Source of the DNA: Bolinopsis microptera
Lineage: Eukaryota > Ctenophora > Tentaculata > Lobata > Bolinopsidae
DNA: 60,000 bases
Assembly (NCBI RefSeq): GCF_026151205.1
Contig: NC_087073.1
Location: forward strand, 13,847,837 to 13,907,836
Direction of reading: 5' to 3'
Shown: one piece after another, positions 24,408-36,595 of the stretch
Numbering within the stretch: the stretch's first letter is position 1
How the letters are laid out: each line of letters begins with the position of its first letter
Program-made: the position numbers and the translations under genes
Notes under the pieces: generated by a model
Told to the model about the DNA's origin: nothing
Databases searched by the model: none
The model's input: the letters and a program-made list of their open reading frames with translations, nothing else

Positions 24408-26009
24408 ATCGTACGTAACACACCATACAAACGAACGAGCAGAGCACCACGAACAGACGAACAGACCACATTATTTATCGCGTGACCTGACTGTTTTGAC
24501 GGAACTTTTAACTTTTATCTGACAAGTTTTCAACACATAATCTCACCCATTTTCGTTATCTGACTTCTTATCGATTTGCTGGCAAATTTTACATTGGTCG
24601 ACGAGATCTGGTAACGCCAGTTCTGTCCCGAAAATTTAATCTCACGTACTTAAACACTATATAATATAGATCGTTCATGTAATCCACATATTCTAATAAC
24701 GTTATATTACGGTTTGTTGGACGACTTTACTTTGATTTGTAATTTAATTAAGATTCGTCGCTGCATAACTTAAACTAGTCTTGTCAGTTTTGCACGATGT
24801 GAGATGTTTACTCCCTGAACCATTTCATAGTAGAAGACTGATATTTCATAGTAGAGAACTGACATTTCATAGTAGAGGACTGACTTTTCATAGTAGAGGA
24901 CTGACAATTTTTGGGTCCAACAACATAAAAAGTAAGCATTTGAGGGCAATTGTTTATTCACATAAGTATGTTCATCGTAGTTAGTTTAAACGCCGCGCAT
25001 CCAGATTACAGAATTCTTAACATGTTTTTATCAAAAGTTAGCAAAATTAGGTCAGCTCATGACCAAAATAAGTTTTCGGCCAATAACTCTAAAATAAGGC
25101 ATTTTTAGCATATACTGCTTCTATTCATAACTCATTATAAATTGTATACAAATATGGCCATTGCCTATTCAAAAGTCTCTACGATGTTCTATTTCTATGT
25201 AGGAACATAACGCAAATTTGAAGAGGCCCCAACAACATTTCCAGCCCTCTGCTATGAAATGTAGGTAAATGTCTAAACTTATTAACAACTTCATGTAATC
25301 AAATTCATGAAGGTTTAGTCGTGGATAATAACACGGCTAGACTACAATAAACTTGGCACAATCTCAAATCGCAACGTGGTCATTAATCTTCTTACGTACG
25401 TGGATTGAAACCATATAAACGCGTTGTCGAGGCTTTATAAACGTATCTGCGTGACCATATATTATGAACGCGTATAATATCGAGATTGGGCGTATAAAAG
25501 CAGTGATGGCCAAATATTTAGGAATGTTTGGCAGCCCGCTCCTATTTGTTGTGATCTTATGACAGGACACGTAAGTAGCCCAGTAGCTGGATGTCTCCGC
25601 ACATTTTGTATACAATGGTCTGCTGCTAGGATCTGCAGTTTGTTTTAACTCGATTATAACTCACTATTCAGCATGCATCATGTGTTTATACTATTATAGT
25701 TAGACTGAGAAGGTACTTTTGTTTCTACATAACCCAGTAATTAGCTACCTTTTCTCTCACCAATATTCAGCTTGTGGTAGTCGAGTTTCTTTAGAACTAG
25801 TTACTTGAATATTCAAGAGATTTGTAGTTGTATGTACTCAATGCAAATCTCTTCACTTTATTAGTTTACTAGTGTTACCTGTGCCTACGGCCGGGACTTC
25901 ACTATCGCAGTTGAAATGCAAAAGTATAAACCCGCCTATTATATTCGATAACACGCATTATCACAGTGCTGGCAAGCACGAGCGGTGTCTTTATTGGGGG
26001 TATACTATG
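24408..26009. other. Gene-free flank after the Ig-array gene
   Basis: No supported coding exon is present. A 22-bp repeat (TTTCATAGTAGAGGACTGAC, four copies) lies at about 24825-24907. CGTATAAAAG at 25491-25500 resembles a TATA box but has no supported gene behind it. Short open frames here lack splice or domain support. Confidence 0.5.
24825..24907. repeat. 22-bp minisatellite, four copies
   Basis: The unit is TTTCATAGTAGAGGACTGAC with two variable positions, in four tandem copies. No gene overlaps it. Confidence 0.85.
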
Positions 26010-26070
26010 TACCCCCTTTACTATTGTACCCCCTTTACTATTATACCCCCTTTACTATTATAACCCCTTT
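26010..26070. repeat. 17-bp repeat ACCCCCTTTACTATTAT
   Basis: About four tandem copies end just before the GC-rich double hairpin. They share the CCCCTTT core and vary only at the 3' end. Confidence 0.8.
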
Positions 26071-26093
26071 GGTACTCGTCGGAAGCCTCTTTC

Positions 26094-26149
26094 GTGCACG
26101 CGAAGCGTGCACTCCGCCCGGAGGCGGCGGCCGAAGGCCGCCGCCTCCG
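26094..26149. other. Pair of perfect GC-rich hairpins with GAA triloops
   Basis: The first hairpin is 26094-26112: an 8-bp stem GTGCACGC/GCGTGCAC closing a GAA loop, so it contains GCGAAGC. The second is 26119-26149: a 14-bp perfect stem CGGAGGCGGCGGCC with its complement, again with a GAA loop. Outer flanks ACTCGTCGGA (about 26074) and TCCGACAGGAGT (about 26146) can also pair, giving a branched fold. The segment is strikingly GC-rich for this AT-rich neighbourhood, which suggests an inserted element. d(GCGAAGC) is known as an exceptionally stable DNA mini-hairpin. Confidence 0.85.
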
Positions 26150-26684
26150 ACAGGAGTTTTTCAGGCATTAAGACTCATCGGAAGTCGTTCAGCAGATTTA
26201 TTTTTAGTTCAAAACATTCTAATTTGATGTCAAAGATGACAGGAATAAAAATAGTTATGTTGAGATTTTTAAGAAATTTGCATAAAATACTCGCCAGCAC
26301 TGTTATACGAAATTCGGTAAAAAACCCAAAATCGCCATATTCAGGTGCCTTAAAAACCATGTTAAAATTGAGTTAGAGATCTGAAATTTTTCAGGGCGTC
26401 TAGACGTTGACCAAATCGACTGCAAAAAAAGTTTCAGGTTTCAGGAGCATCGGGAAGTGGGTTTTCTAGAACCCCTGTTTTACGATAGATTGTCGTGATA
26501 CATATATACATATATATATATATTCAGGGATAGACGCTTTGCCAGTCAATTGTAGCCTGTATTTAATTGTCCATAGATTCAAAAGTATAAAAGATACAGC
26601 CATTTCCGACCACAGGTCTTGCAAATAATTGTTTATACTTTAGTTTACATTGTATAAAAAAATTATTTGACGTCATAAACACCC

Positions 26685-26702
26685 CTTGATGACGTCATCA
26701 AG
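26685..26702. promoter_or_regulatory. 18-bp palindrome containing a CRE site
   Basis: CTTGATGACGTCATCAAG is a perfect palindrome around TGACGTCA. A second TGACGTCA core sits about 20 bp upstream (near 26668). CRE cores bind CREB/ATF-type bZIP factors in animals. No nearby gene start is known, so use in regulation is a guess. Confidence 0.4.
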
Positions 26703-27543
26703 TTAACCGTTTTTAAAACTTGATTTTTGACAAAGTAATAACTTTTAAAATTAATTTTAAACCATTAAGGAGTAATTTTATTCAAAATCTGAGGAAATTT
26801 TCATCTTAGATAATTGTTCAAGCATTCTGAAAATCTACCGGAAAGTTTTTCTAGCTTGCTCCTTCATAAAGATATTCGTCATTGAAGTTTGTGCTTTTCT
26901 GAAGAATTATTTTATAAAAACGTCAATTTTGCGATTTAGTATTCTCTGGTGTTGGGCCATGCCTTGGGTTGTGGAGCTCAGTTCTGCTTCCTATAGGTAT
27001 AAATTGTGTCATAGGCTAGTTTTAAAGTTGAAAATCGAAAAGTTGCACACGTTGGGACACGCCCAAATTGATAGAAAATCGATAAAATCACTAAAAATTG
27101 CTGTTTTCGTCATTTTCTGTCAACTTTAGAGTGCCGTTGTGATTACAGTTCTTCTTAAAATACTTTGAAACTTTGCATGCTTATCAAGCTATATATAAAA
27201 CAATTACATGCAAAAATTTACGGCGATTCAATATTGGATGCGCACGCAACGTCTGCTCAAAGTTTGCACGTGCGAAAGGTGAGAATTTTGCTCATTCGTG
27301 ATTTCCAACAAATTCTGCTTTGCCACGACAGTTTAATGTCATTATATATGAATTTAATGCCAACTTGAATGAGTATTAAGTGGCATATTCAGTCAGTGAT
27401 CGACCGATATGCTTCCCTAAACACAAGGAAATGTTTTTAAAGGATAGATTTCAAAATCGTTGTAACTTCCTCCTTATTAATGAAGATATCAGTTTATATT
27501 TCGACTTAATAAAGTACCCTGACATTATAATCAAAAAGAGATG

Positions 27544-28060
27544 ATATTTTACCAAAACCCATAATCATGGGTAGAGTGGACCGCTGTCAGTGTCTCTCTT
27601 TTCCAAACAAAAGGAAATGATATTACTTTGATTGACCGTTCTCAAATGCAAAATGATACCGAGAATGAAATCGGTCGCTCGCTTTTCCCATTCATTTACA
27701 ATTGTAATAGATTAAGAAGAACTACCCAAAGGCAGCTGTACTCGGCAATGAAGATTCAATAAACTTCAGCTAATTCAATAAGTAATACTAATAACTACCA
27801 CCCTTACCCCGAAATACTAGGTATCGACCCGAACGCAACCCAAAGAGATTTTTACAGCATCTGATTGATGTAATCAATCGAAGCTTATTACAATTCGTAC
27901 GCCGTGAATGAATGGGAAAAGCGAGCGACCGATTTCATTCTCGGTATCATTTTGCATTTGAGAACGGTCAATCAAAGTAATATCATTTCCTTTTGTTTGG
28001 AAAAGAGAGACACTGACAGCGGTCCACTCTACCCATGATTATGGGTTTTGGTAAAATATT
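27544..28060. mobile_element. Near-perfect 153-bp inverted repeat around a 210-bp core
   Basis: The left arm 27544-27696 and right arm 27907-28060 are reverse complements with essentially no mismatches by eye. After a gap of about ten bases the complementarity resumes briefly (AATTGTAATA against TATTACAATT). The core has no open frame. This is the structure of a non-autonomous foldback or MITE-type element, or of a recent palindromic duplication. No clear target-site duplication flanks it. The high arm identity indicates youth or gene conversion. Confidence 0.8.
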
Positions 28061-28145
28061 GTCGTATGAAAGTATGAAATCTCTCTCTCTAAATAACCTA
28101 ATTATGGTTCATGTACCAGCGGCCAGCTCTGCATAATATGCAGTA

Positions 28146-28504
<359 letters not shown>

Positions 28505-28663
28505 AAGTCAGCCATTTTATGATTTTATGTCACATTTGTGGTACTAAACCATCAATTAAACGACTTACCACTGGCTTCGTCAGAATTTTGTCGGCACTAT
28601 ACCGAAAAAAAACCAGTCCTGTAATTCTTACCGTTTACTTAATTAAGCCGCTCGGAAATTTCC

Positions 28664-28940
<277 letters not shown>

Positions 28941-28965
28941 TTACTGGGATTATTGATTTAAAGTT

Positions 28966-30092
28966 GATGATAGATGATCATTTTAATCCAAAATGAGACA
29001 CAAAGACTCAAACTATTGGGTTCAAGTAATACCATGAGTAGTATGACCTACTGGAAATGTAACCAAATGAGAAGGCGTGGTGTGTATGTTGAAAGCGCCC
29101 TCATCACATTCAGAATCAGATACTATTGTCTTCCAGTATTTACACCTAACTACCTGAGATCCAAAGATGAGCTATAAAAGGGTTGTGTCATGTTTGGGAC
29201 TCCAGGAAACATAAATCAAGTTTTAATACTCGCCATGACAAACCAACAATCTGAGTCGTGTGACTTTTTCATTCATATATTACACCGTTCGACATATTTG
29301 TTTTACAACATTAAATTTTGTGTGAATTTCTAATAACCAATATAATTATATAATATTTTGAGTAAACATTGTCTGGTTCTACGGGCCAGTCCCCAGTCAA
29401 TCAAATCATAGTTTATATTGTTTGTCACAAGTTTCAATATATCTAGACCTGCCAAGAGTTTCCAAGCATAACTATATAACTTACATAGTTATATTGTAAG
29501 GGTAGCATATATATATTCAGCTCACTATATGCAACACCGTAATACACTCCCTAATAAACTATTGAGTAGCAAGTTGCAGTAATATTGTTATAACTACATG
29601 CCACATGAAGAGGTCTCCTGCTAGTCGTTGGAGTTGCCTGCATCACACACATCTCTTAAAGTTAAACGTCGTAAAAAGTTTATCCAGCCCACTCGGTTCA
29701 ATGCTAACTGAAGTACTGCATCTCGGTTGATGTTGTCAACACCTGTTAAGTTAGCAGCATCTTCAAGTGAACAGTGCAGGTCATCCAACCCTTTCCGGGT
29801 CTCCTTCGTGACCTCTTTCCATTGTTAGGTAGGAATCCCTACTAAGATTTCTTTATAATTATTTTGTTTCCTACATGCGCCAAAACAAAAATCTTATCCT
29901 GAATATTTCTATCGAATCGATTCGCCCTAAAACACTGTCCGACTTTTGTTTTTGTCTCTGAACAACTCCTCGACACATACACCAATATAAACACCACGCC
30001 TTCTTATTTGGTAACATTTTCAGTTGGTCATTCTACTCACGGTATTAGTTGAACCCTATAATAGTTTTAGTCTCATTTTGATCATCTATAAT
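28966..30092. mobile_element. 1.1-kb element bounded by about 110-bp diverged inverted repeats
   Basis: Left arm about 28968-29091 and right arm about 29983-30092 match as reverse complements through landmarks such as ATAGATGATCA, AATACC(A/G)TGAGTAG, ATGACC and GAAGGCGTGGTGT, with perhaps one mismatch in six and a few gaps. The interior includes a minus-strand coding remnant (next entry). It looks like an older DNA-transposon-like unit. Confidence 0.6.
29618..29825 (-). pseudogene. Fragment of a coding sequence, possibly a retroelement C-terminus
   Basis: On the - strand about 66 codons stay open, from WKEVTKETRKGLDDLHCSLE to RRLTLRDVCDAGNSND. They are closed upstream by a stop. The spacing of WKEV, an acidic helix and W-x-NFLRRLTLRDVC resembles the extreme C-terminus of some LINE polymerases. 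It could equally be a host exon remnant. The position inside an inverted-repeat element argues for mobile origin. Confidence 0.3.
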
Positions 30093-32340
30093 GTTTTAGT
30101 AATTTTAAGTGGGGCACGTAACGGTTATGTTATATACATAGTTGGAAGTTTTTTCTAAACTTTGATGACACTGTTTCATGATAAGTACCAGGAAATTGTA
30201 CTTCAATTAATTTGAATTGTTACAACTTTCTCATAGACTTCTATAAGCTCCAATATAATTGTCTGACGTTGCGACCTCAACTATTTTTCAATAATAGTTG
30301 CGGTCCAGGAGGAGACGCGCGTGTCTGGCCAGCTGGCAACGTCTGACAACAGTTCTTGACATTCTGCCAACTAATTATATAGGAAAGAGAATTTAGTGTA
30401 TGCTATTAGCACTTTTAGCAGTCTACAATTTAATTTGGTCTGTACAACCCAAGTCCCAACTGCCAACTATTCAGTCCCGACCTATAGTTGTTACTTTCTT
30501 TTGTTTTACTCTCCTATTTATTTTCTACGTGCTCGTTTACCACCGATTGTGTATACCATCAGACCAACGTAAACATAGCGGTCCATCAATATAGTCCATC
30601 ACACGGTTCCGGGTATGAACTGTATATTTTCTTTCATCTAAGTGTTCCCTCCCTTTGTTAATTGGTTTGGAGACTTACTGCCTTACGTAGCCCTTTCTCC
30701 CGCGATTAAGTCAAGGGGTTAAAGCCCTATATATAAGTATATAATATATATGTAACTAAGAGGCTTATATCCAAATACTCCAACATGTTGACAGTTACTC
30801 CCTGCACGTGCAGGATTTGCAGAATTGCACTTAATTGTACACAGTAAAACTGGTAAGTAGAATTAAGTAGAATTACCTCCGACTCCCCCCAGCACGGCCC
30901 CGTACCTCACTGCCTCACTAGTAGTCGTCAGTGTCACTACCTTGAAGCCTTGTTGCCGTGCATCTTACCTTTTGCTGTTATTGAACTTCAAATTCAGTGG
31001 ACCTTGATATGTTTGGAGAGATATTACTATATTAGCATTCTTGTTGCCGTTTAACTATAAAAGTATGAATGAGTAGTAACAAAGAATGTCTTCAATGTTT
31101 GCACTTTTATTTAACTCTTTTCTTTCTACGGAATTATCAGAAATTTTCATCAGAAACATCACAACAATGTGACTTATAAATAATGTTCCTATCCCGATAT
31201 TAATTCTTTTTTTCTAAACAGATTTTGTATATATTTTGACTAAAAGAACGCCATCTCCAAAACGCTTGAGTGTCAGGACTACCATTTGCGAGTAATACAG
31301 TGGTGGTAATTTACTCTGTATATTCTGATCTCGATCCTGGACCTATGTGGTAATTTTGCTCTCTAAACCAAAACCAGAACCAACTACCACTTGCAAGGCT
31401 CTTTGTCACGCACCGCCAGGCGCCAGAATACTTTGTCACACTGCCAGAGTACTGAGCTCAAAGTATCAAAGGGCTCCATCTCAGAGCACAGAGTAACAAT
31501 TGACGTAATATCAGGGGTTCAGAGAGTGCCAAAAGCGTAAGCCGCCAACAATTACTGTCATTGGCTTGGGCAGGACCAGGACTGAGGATCTGCCGCCAAA
31601 TACGGGACCAGTAATACAGTTTCTGTTTCTCCTGCGTGTACAGCTCTCCTTGTAAGCGTATGGTGGGTTGTGTGAGGGGTTATATCCTCGTGACTACGAT
31701 AAAGAGATTGGTAGCTCGCTCTAACTACCTCTCTCTCTCTCTCTCTGTTGGAGAGCTACCAACAACCAGATATCTAATCGAGGAGTTATCTGCACGTATT
31801 TGGCATGATTCCTACCTAGACCTACGTCATTACATCTGTATAGTGTAACACACTGTAGCAGTAGGGCGCGGACTATCTCTGGCAGTCTGCCAAGCTTGCT
31901 CTCTGCACTCATTACGACTATGCAGCATCTATTATACTACTCCATTATTACTTTAGTTTGCGTCATCTAGCTGATCTCTAAAGATGGCTGACTCAGGATC
32001 ACCAGCCCGGGTCTACTTGTTAGGTATAATTATCCAGCTAAGTGGTTTGTTTGGCTCCCCTGTTGGACTTGGCTGTTGAGTCCATGGCATTATTATTATA
32101 CACGCTGACAAAAGCTGCCGTCACATACGGATGGCATGTTTTGGGCGTATCCGGCTTATTTGGCTTTTAGCTTCGAGTTTTAACACCCCTTGATTGACGT
32201 TCTTTATACAGTTTATACGCCCGTTCTGCACTTGCTGTGTTTCCGATTACTGTGTAACGTGCGTAATTCGTTCCTTTGCACTGAGCTAAACCCTAATATA
32301 TATATATAATATAATATGTAATATAAGAGTTTGTTGTTTT
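30093..32340. other. Gene-free stretch
   Basis: No exon or RNA gene could be supported. Minor items are a (CT)n run at about 31729-31746 and AT-rich blocks around 30730-30750. Open frames are short and of random composition. Confidence 0.5.
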
Positions 32341-32347
32341 TCTCAGG

Positions 32348-32379
32348 GCTGTAATGAAATGAAATGAAATGAAATGAGG
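32348..32379. repeat. GAAAT pentanucleotide repeat
   Basis: Four to five copies of GAAAT (AATGAAATGAAATGAAATG) lie between ordinary AT-rich sequence. Confidence 0.85.
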
Positions 32380-32938
32380 TATTTATATCCCGTTCATATG
32401 ATTAACCAACAACACATTACACAAGGAAGGTGGTTAACCATGTCAGAGCGGCTGACTGTGAGTGATGTAAGCGAATGTGTAAAAATGAACAAGAGTATAA
32501 CTCAATATAAGGCTCAGACAAAATTAAAACATCTTTTATTTTAAACCACGCTAAACTAAAAAGAAGCAGAGACCATACAATACATGTGGTATAATAAAAA
32601 AGTTACTTTTAAACGTAACCTATTCCGTATTGTTATCGATTATGTTCAATATGAAAAGTACTTAAAATACTTTAAACTTTTGATAAACCGATTAAAATTT
32701 TGACAGCGTTAAATCTGGTGCTAAGTGCGTTTGTATTTCGTCAATGAATATCGCCGTTTCCATTGCTACGATACCTTTAGAAAATACAACAGAAATCAGC
32801 TTCCAATACTTTTACGTATTTAACATCATTACGTATTTAACTAGGTACATTGGTTACTCTCCATTTTCGCGGTACTGTGCAGTTTTGTGGTTCTTTGTAT
32901 GTTGACTGTATTGTTGAGCACATACATACAAGTAATGT

Positions 32939-33160
32939 AGCCAGATCTCTATAACGTAGCCAGAAATGGAGTCAGATATCTATAACGTACCCAGAAAGGG
33001 AGTCAGATCTCTATAACGTACCCAGAAATGGAGTCAGAATTCAGATATCTATACGTACCCAGAATGGGAGTCAAATCTCTATAACGTACCCAGAAATGGA
33101 GTCAGATCTCTATAACGTACCCAGAAATGGAGTCAGATCTCTATAACGTACCCAGATCTC
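32939..33160. repeat. 31-bp minisatellite, about seven units
   Basis: The unit is close to AGATCTCTATAACGTACCC followed by AGAAATGGAGTC. Some units are shortened or carry ATATC in place of ATCTC. No coding overlap. Confidence 0.9.
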
Positions 33161-33977
33161 TCTCCTAGGGGATTAGTCTGCTCTATCTACGTTCACAGTA
33201 CCATCCTTTGTAGTATTACTACTATACAGCTTATGTAAGATAACCTTCGTCCCTTACAATCAGTACCCATACTCTTTATTTTATTGATCGTGAGCCCGTT
33301 CTTGTCCAAACCCAGCACCCTTAACAGACACATCATCTCCGTTTTCTAGAAGACCTAAATAATCACATCAATCATATTTATCAGGCAGGGAAATATTTGT
33401 ATTCGAATGTTTATGAAGCGGAGGGGAGCAGGAGCTTTTACGCCACTGTAGAGTAAGGGAGCTCCACCCTCCTGACTAACTCCTCCTGGTCAACTCTTAA
33501 TGACGTCACCTCTAGCTTTTCTCATGCAGCAGAATTATTTTCCTGTCAAGTGTCAGCCTTCCGGATGTATTTTGCATAACATTCCAGGGCTTACAGATCT
33601 TTATTGCAGACCATATGCCGCTGTGATGGCCTTGAAACTTTATAAGGTTACTCGGCAGCATTTTATGTTTCGTGCGCGTTCTGCCGCAATTGTGTCAGTC
33701 CTGTATAATTCTGGAGAAGTAATGTAATAATATAGATTGTATCCTGACACGCACAGCCGCCTAGTTTTAATTGGCTGTCTAATTATACCAGTGTAATTAT
33801 ATGTTGGAGTGCTTATACCATCTTGAAGTGCATTTACAAGATATTATATACAGTCAGTATTTACAATGCTTTGGCTCAAAGACTGTTTTGGTGTTAGCTT
33901 TTGTATCAGATCTGGTCTGCAAAACGCGCGGCTTCAGTTATATATTTTCTCATTCAGTTTAACGGGGTTAGTATAGG

Positions 33978-34011
33978 CGGGGTTGGGTGGGGTTGGGTGG
34001 GGTTGAATGGG
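33978..34011 (+). other. G-rich tract able to form a quadruplex
   Basis: GGGGTTGGGTGGGGTTGGGTGGGG provides five G-runs separated by one or two bases, which satisfies the usual quadruplex pattern. There is no associated gene. Confidence 0.6.
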
Positions 34012-34986
34012 AGTTGGCGGTGTGTTTTACCGGCCCTGCATAGAGCAAGGGGTTTGGACGGAGGAAATTGCGATTGAATCTAATACAAAACTATACTATA
34101 TCATATATGTATAACATAATCTAAAAAAAGTCTTATGTTTGATAAATAAAGTTCTTATTTTTACTAGGTTGACACTATGTAGTATGTAGTCATTCATAGA
34201 CATATTTGGCGATACTAGATTGCGAGCAACAGAAATTCAGTCCTGAGGTTCACTACTGTACTATCTTCCAATACGTTCTTTAGTATAGTGTGAAAACTAC
34301 CGTTCTACTATTTTTGGGACTCTGCCAACTTTTGTCTACTTCAAGAGTACTGGTATATTTTGTTGTACGGAGCTCTCATGTTTTAAAATGGTTGGTATTT
34401 CGCACTCTACATCGTGTTTACCAGTAGTCTGCAGCGGACCTTTTACTGCAGTGTGAATTCCTTACAATCTATTCATCGGCACGGAGTTTGAAGCATTAAG
34501 TTCCCGTTGTAGAGTTTCCATTTTCCATAGACCTGTAGTATTTAGAGGCGGAGGATTTTAACTCCAGACCAACTAATTACCAGATATTATGCTCCTCCCT
34601 TTTTTATACAATAACTTAGCATTTATGGTTTGGATTTCAGGAATTCCATTCTTTGACTAATAAACGTTGTGGAAACGAATTATTTCTTGTAAAATGCAAT
34701 CAGGAGATCATGAACTATGTCTTGTATGTACTTTGATCCTTCAAAAAGCCGCAACAGTTTCAACTTTAATGTTATCAACTCATTTCAGATTTGGAACAGT
34801 TCCATTCATTGCATAGTCACTCTTCTTGTCTCACGGAAACACGAGATAGTGTTGGCCGTTGGGCTGTACTTGGTTACAAACACTAAGGGAATAGTCAATC
34901 TTCAATCTCCGGACCAGTCGTGCTCCAAATCAAATCAAACTATTATGTCATCATTATGCAAATATTATGTAATCAATGATTATTCT

Positions 34987-35047
34987 AAACGGTTATTCCA
35001 GACGAAAACACGATTACTAATCATGTTTTCGTCTGGAATAACCGTTT
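34987..35047. other. 24-bp perfect stem hairpin
   Basis: AAACGGTTATTCCAGACGAA plus AACA (34987-35010) pairs perfectly with 35024-35047 across a 13-nt loop. A 117-codon open frame (34717-35070) runs through it but has no other coding support. Confidence 0.85.
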
Positions 35048-36485
35048 TGAATTCAGTTGGTCAGGTATAAAATTGGTCTGCAGTATTTAGTTTAATTTAG
35101 TTTAATTAGTTGTGTTTTTTAAAGTTCATTTTGTTCGCATCTTTAAGAGTCAAAAGATAACTTCTCCAAGCAAAATCAAGTTTTTTAAAGAGGCGCCTCA
35201 TTATAAATCATTATACCTCTCTTGGGGTTTATCTGACTATACTTAGTAAACATAGTGTTTCTCGGTATTCTACTTTTTAGTTATATATTTAATAAAAATA
35301 ACAAGAAATAAGAATAGAATAAAGACCTGCATTGATCAGTTACAAGAATTTTCATGATTGGAAAGTAAAAGGTACCGGGAATCGCGGAATTTCTGTGTTA
35401 GATTCCCCGTATCTTTGGTAGGCATTTGTAAAGTCTTGTAAAGTCACATACACCAGTCACCTCCGCTCATCAGATTCTTATAATCACAACCGTAACGTCT
35501 TCCGCACCATAGAGTCCTTATCCTTAGTATTATTCAGAACAAAATATTCTTTTTGTATCCTTATTATCAGTGAACCGAATAATATGATTATTATTGTGGC
35601 CTAAAACAACATAATATTATATCCTCTTATCATATTAATTGTATTATGCTATTATGCTTTTATTGCTTATACTGTGTTAATCAATTCAGTACTGTTTTCT
35701 GGACCAGACATCTTCTGGGACATCAAAAATTCTTTTCCGTAGAACAACTACAAGTGCAATAGTAGATAGAGCTTAATCAGCTTTACGTAACGACAATGAA
35801 TAATTTCTACATATTATGGAAGGAATTATTCATTCGTGAATAATTTCGAGCACAATAAGTGACCTCTAGGCCGCATACTACAGTATAGTACTTTAATAAG
35901 CTGTCTGCCGTAAACAGATTATTTAACCGCAGACCCCGCTGTGTGGGTGGTGGGGTTGCTTTTCTCCGAAAAAGTAGTCCCAAGAAGGCGCCTGATCGTC
36001 TAATCATAATGTTGGCTCTCTGTCATGCTATTTCATTTCTTGGCCAACAAGACGCAGTTACTGTTTTAATTGACGTCAGTAATAAATTCACCAGAGGAGG
36101 GAAAGTAAAATCGCGCGACTGAAATTATTAATCTTCCGTGACGTCAATAAATGAAGCCCGTCCTTATAAACGAGCAAATGATCCTTAACCTGCAGTCTCC
36201 CGTCTATTTTAATTTTGCTGTTTAATTTGACACAGAAGCGCTCACAACATCGTGTGATAATAGGTAGTAGACACCAAACATAGCAGCTCGCGGGGTAGCC
36301 GAGAATCTTACCCCTAAGTGTGCTTAATTGGGTCAGCTCTTAGCGGCAGGCACACGCTCTCGCCAAATTCTCCTCAACTCCTGGTTAGTGCCATCATCCG
36401 ATACTGTCACCAGCACAAGCTGGTCTTATCGGTAAATAGTCGCTACCGCGGCAGATTATCCGGTAGTGTTTCGTACCTTTCTAGT
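35048..36485. other. Gene-free stretch
   Basis: AT-rich sequence with short open frames only. No repeats beyond local duplications (TAGTTTAATT at about 35090) and no exon-like segments were found. Confidence 0.5.
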
Positions 36486-36595
36486 TGTAATAATGTTACG
36501 GAGAAACACGTAGAGTTATCTGGTATCTGATAGCCCTGTTTGTAATAATGTTACGGAGAAACACGTAGAGTTATCTGGTATCTGATAGCCCTGTT
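36486..36595. repeat. 55-bp exact tandem duplication
   Basis: The 55-bp block starting TGTAATAATGTTACGGAGAA at 36486 is repeated immediately at 36541 with no visible difference. This is a recent slippage or duplication event, or an assembly artefact. Confidence 0.9.

Noticed and set aside
32939-33160. Possible CRISPR-like array
   Set aside because: The units are contiguous with no unique spacers, and the sequence is eukaryotic. It is a minisatellite.
34717-35070. 117-codon open frame in the gene desert
   Set aside because: Random-looking composition, no domain, and it reads through a 24-bp hairpin.
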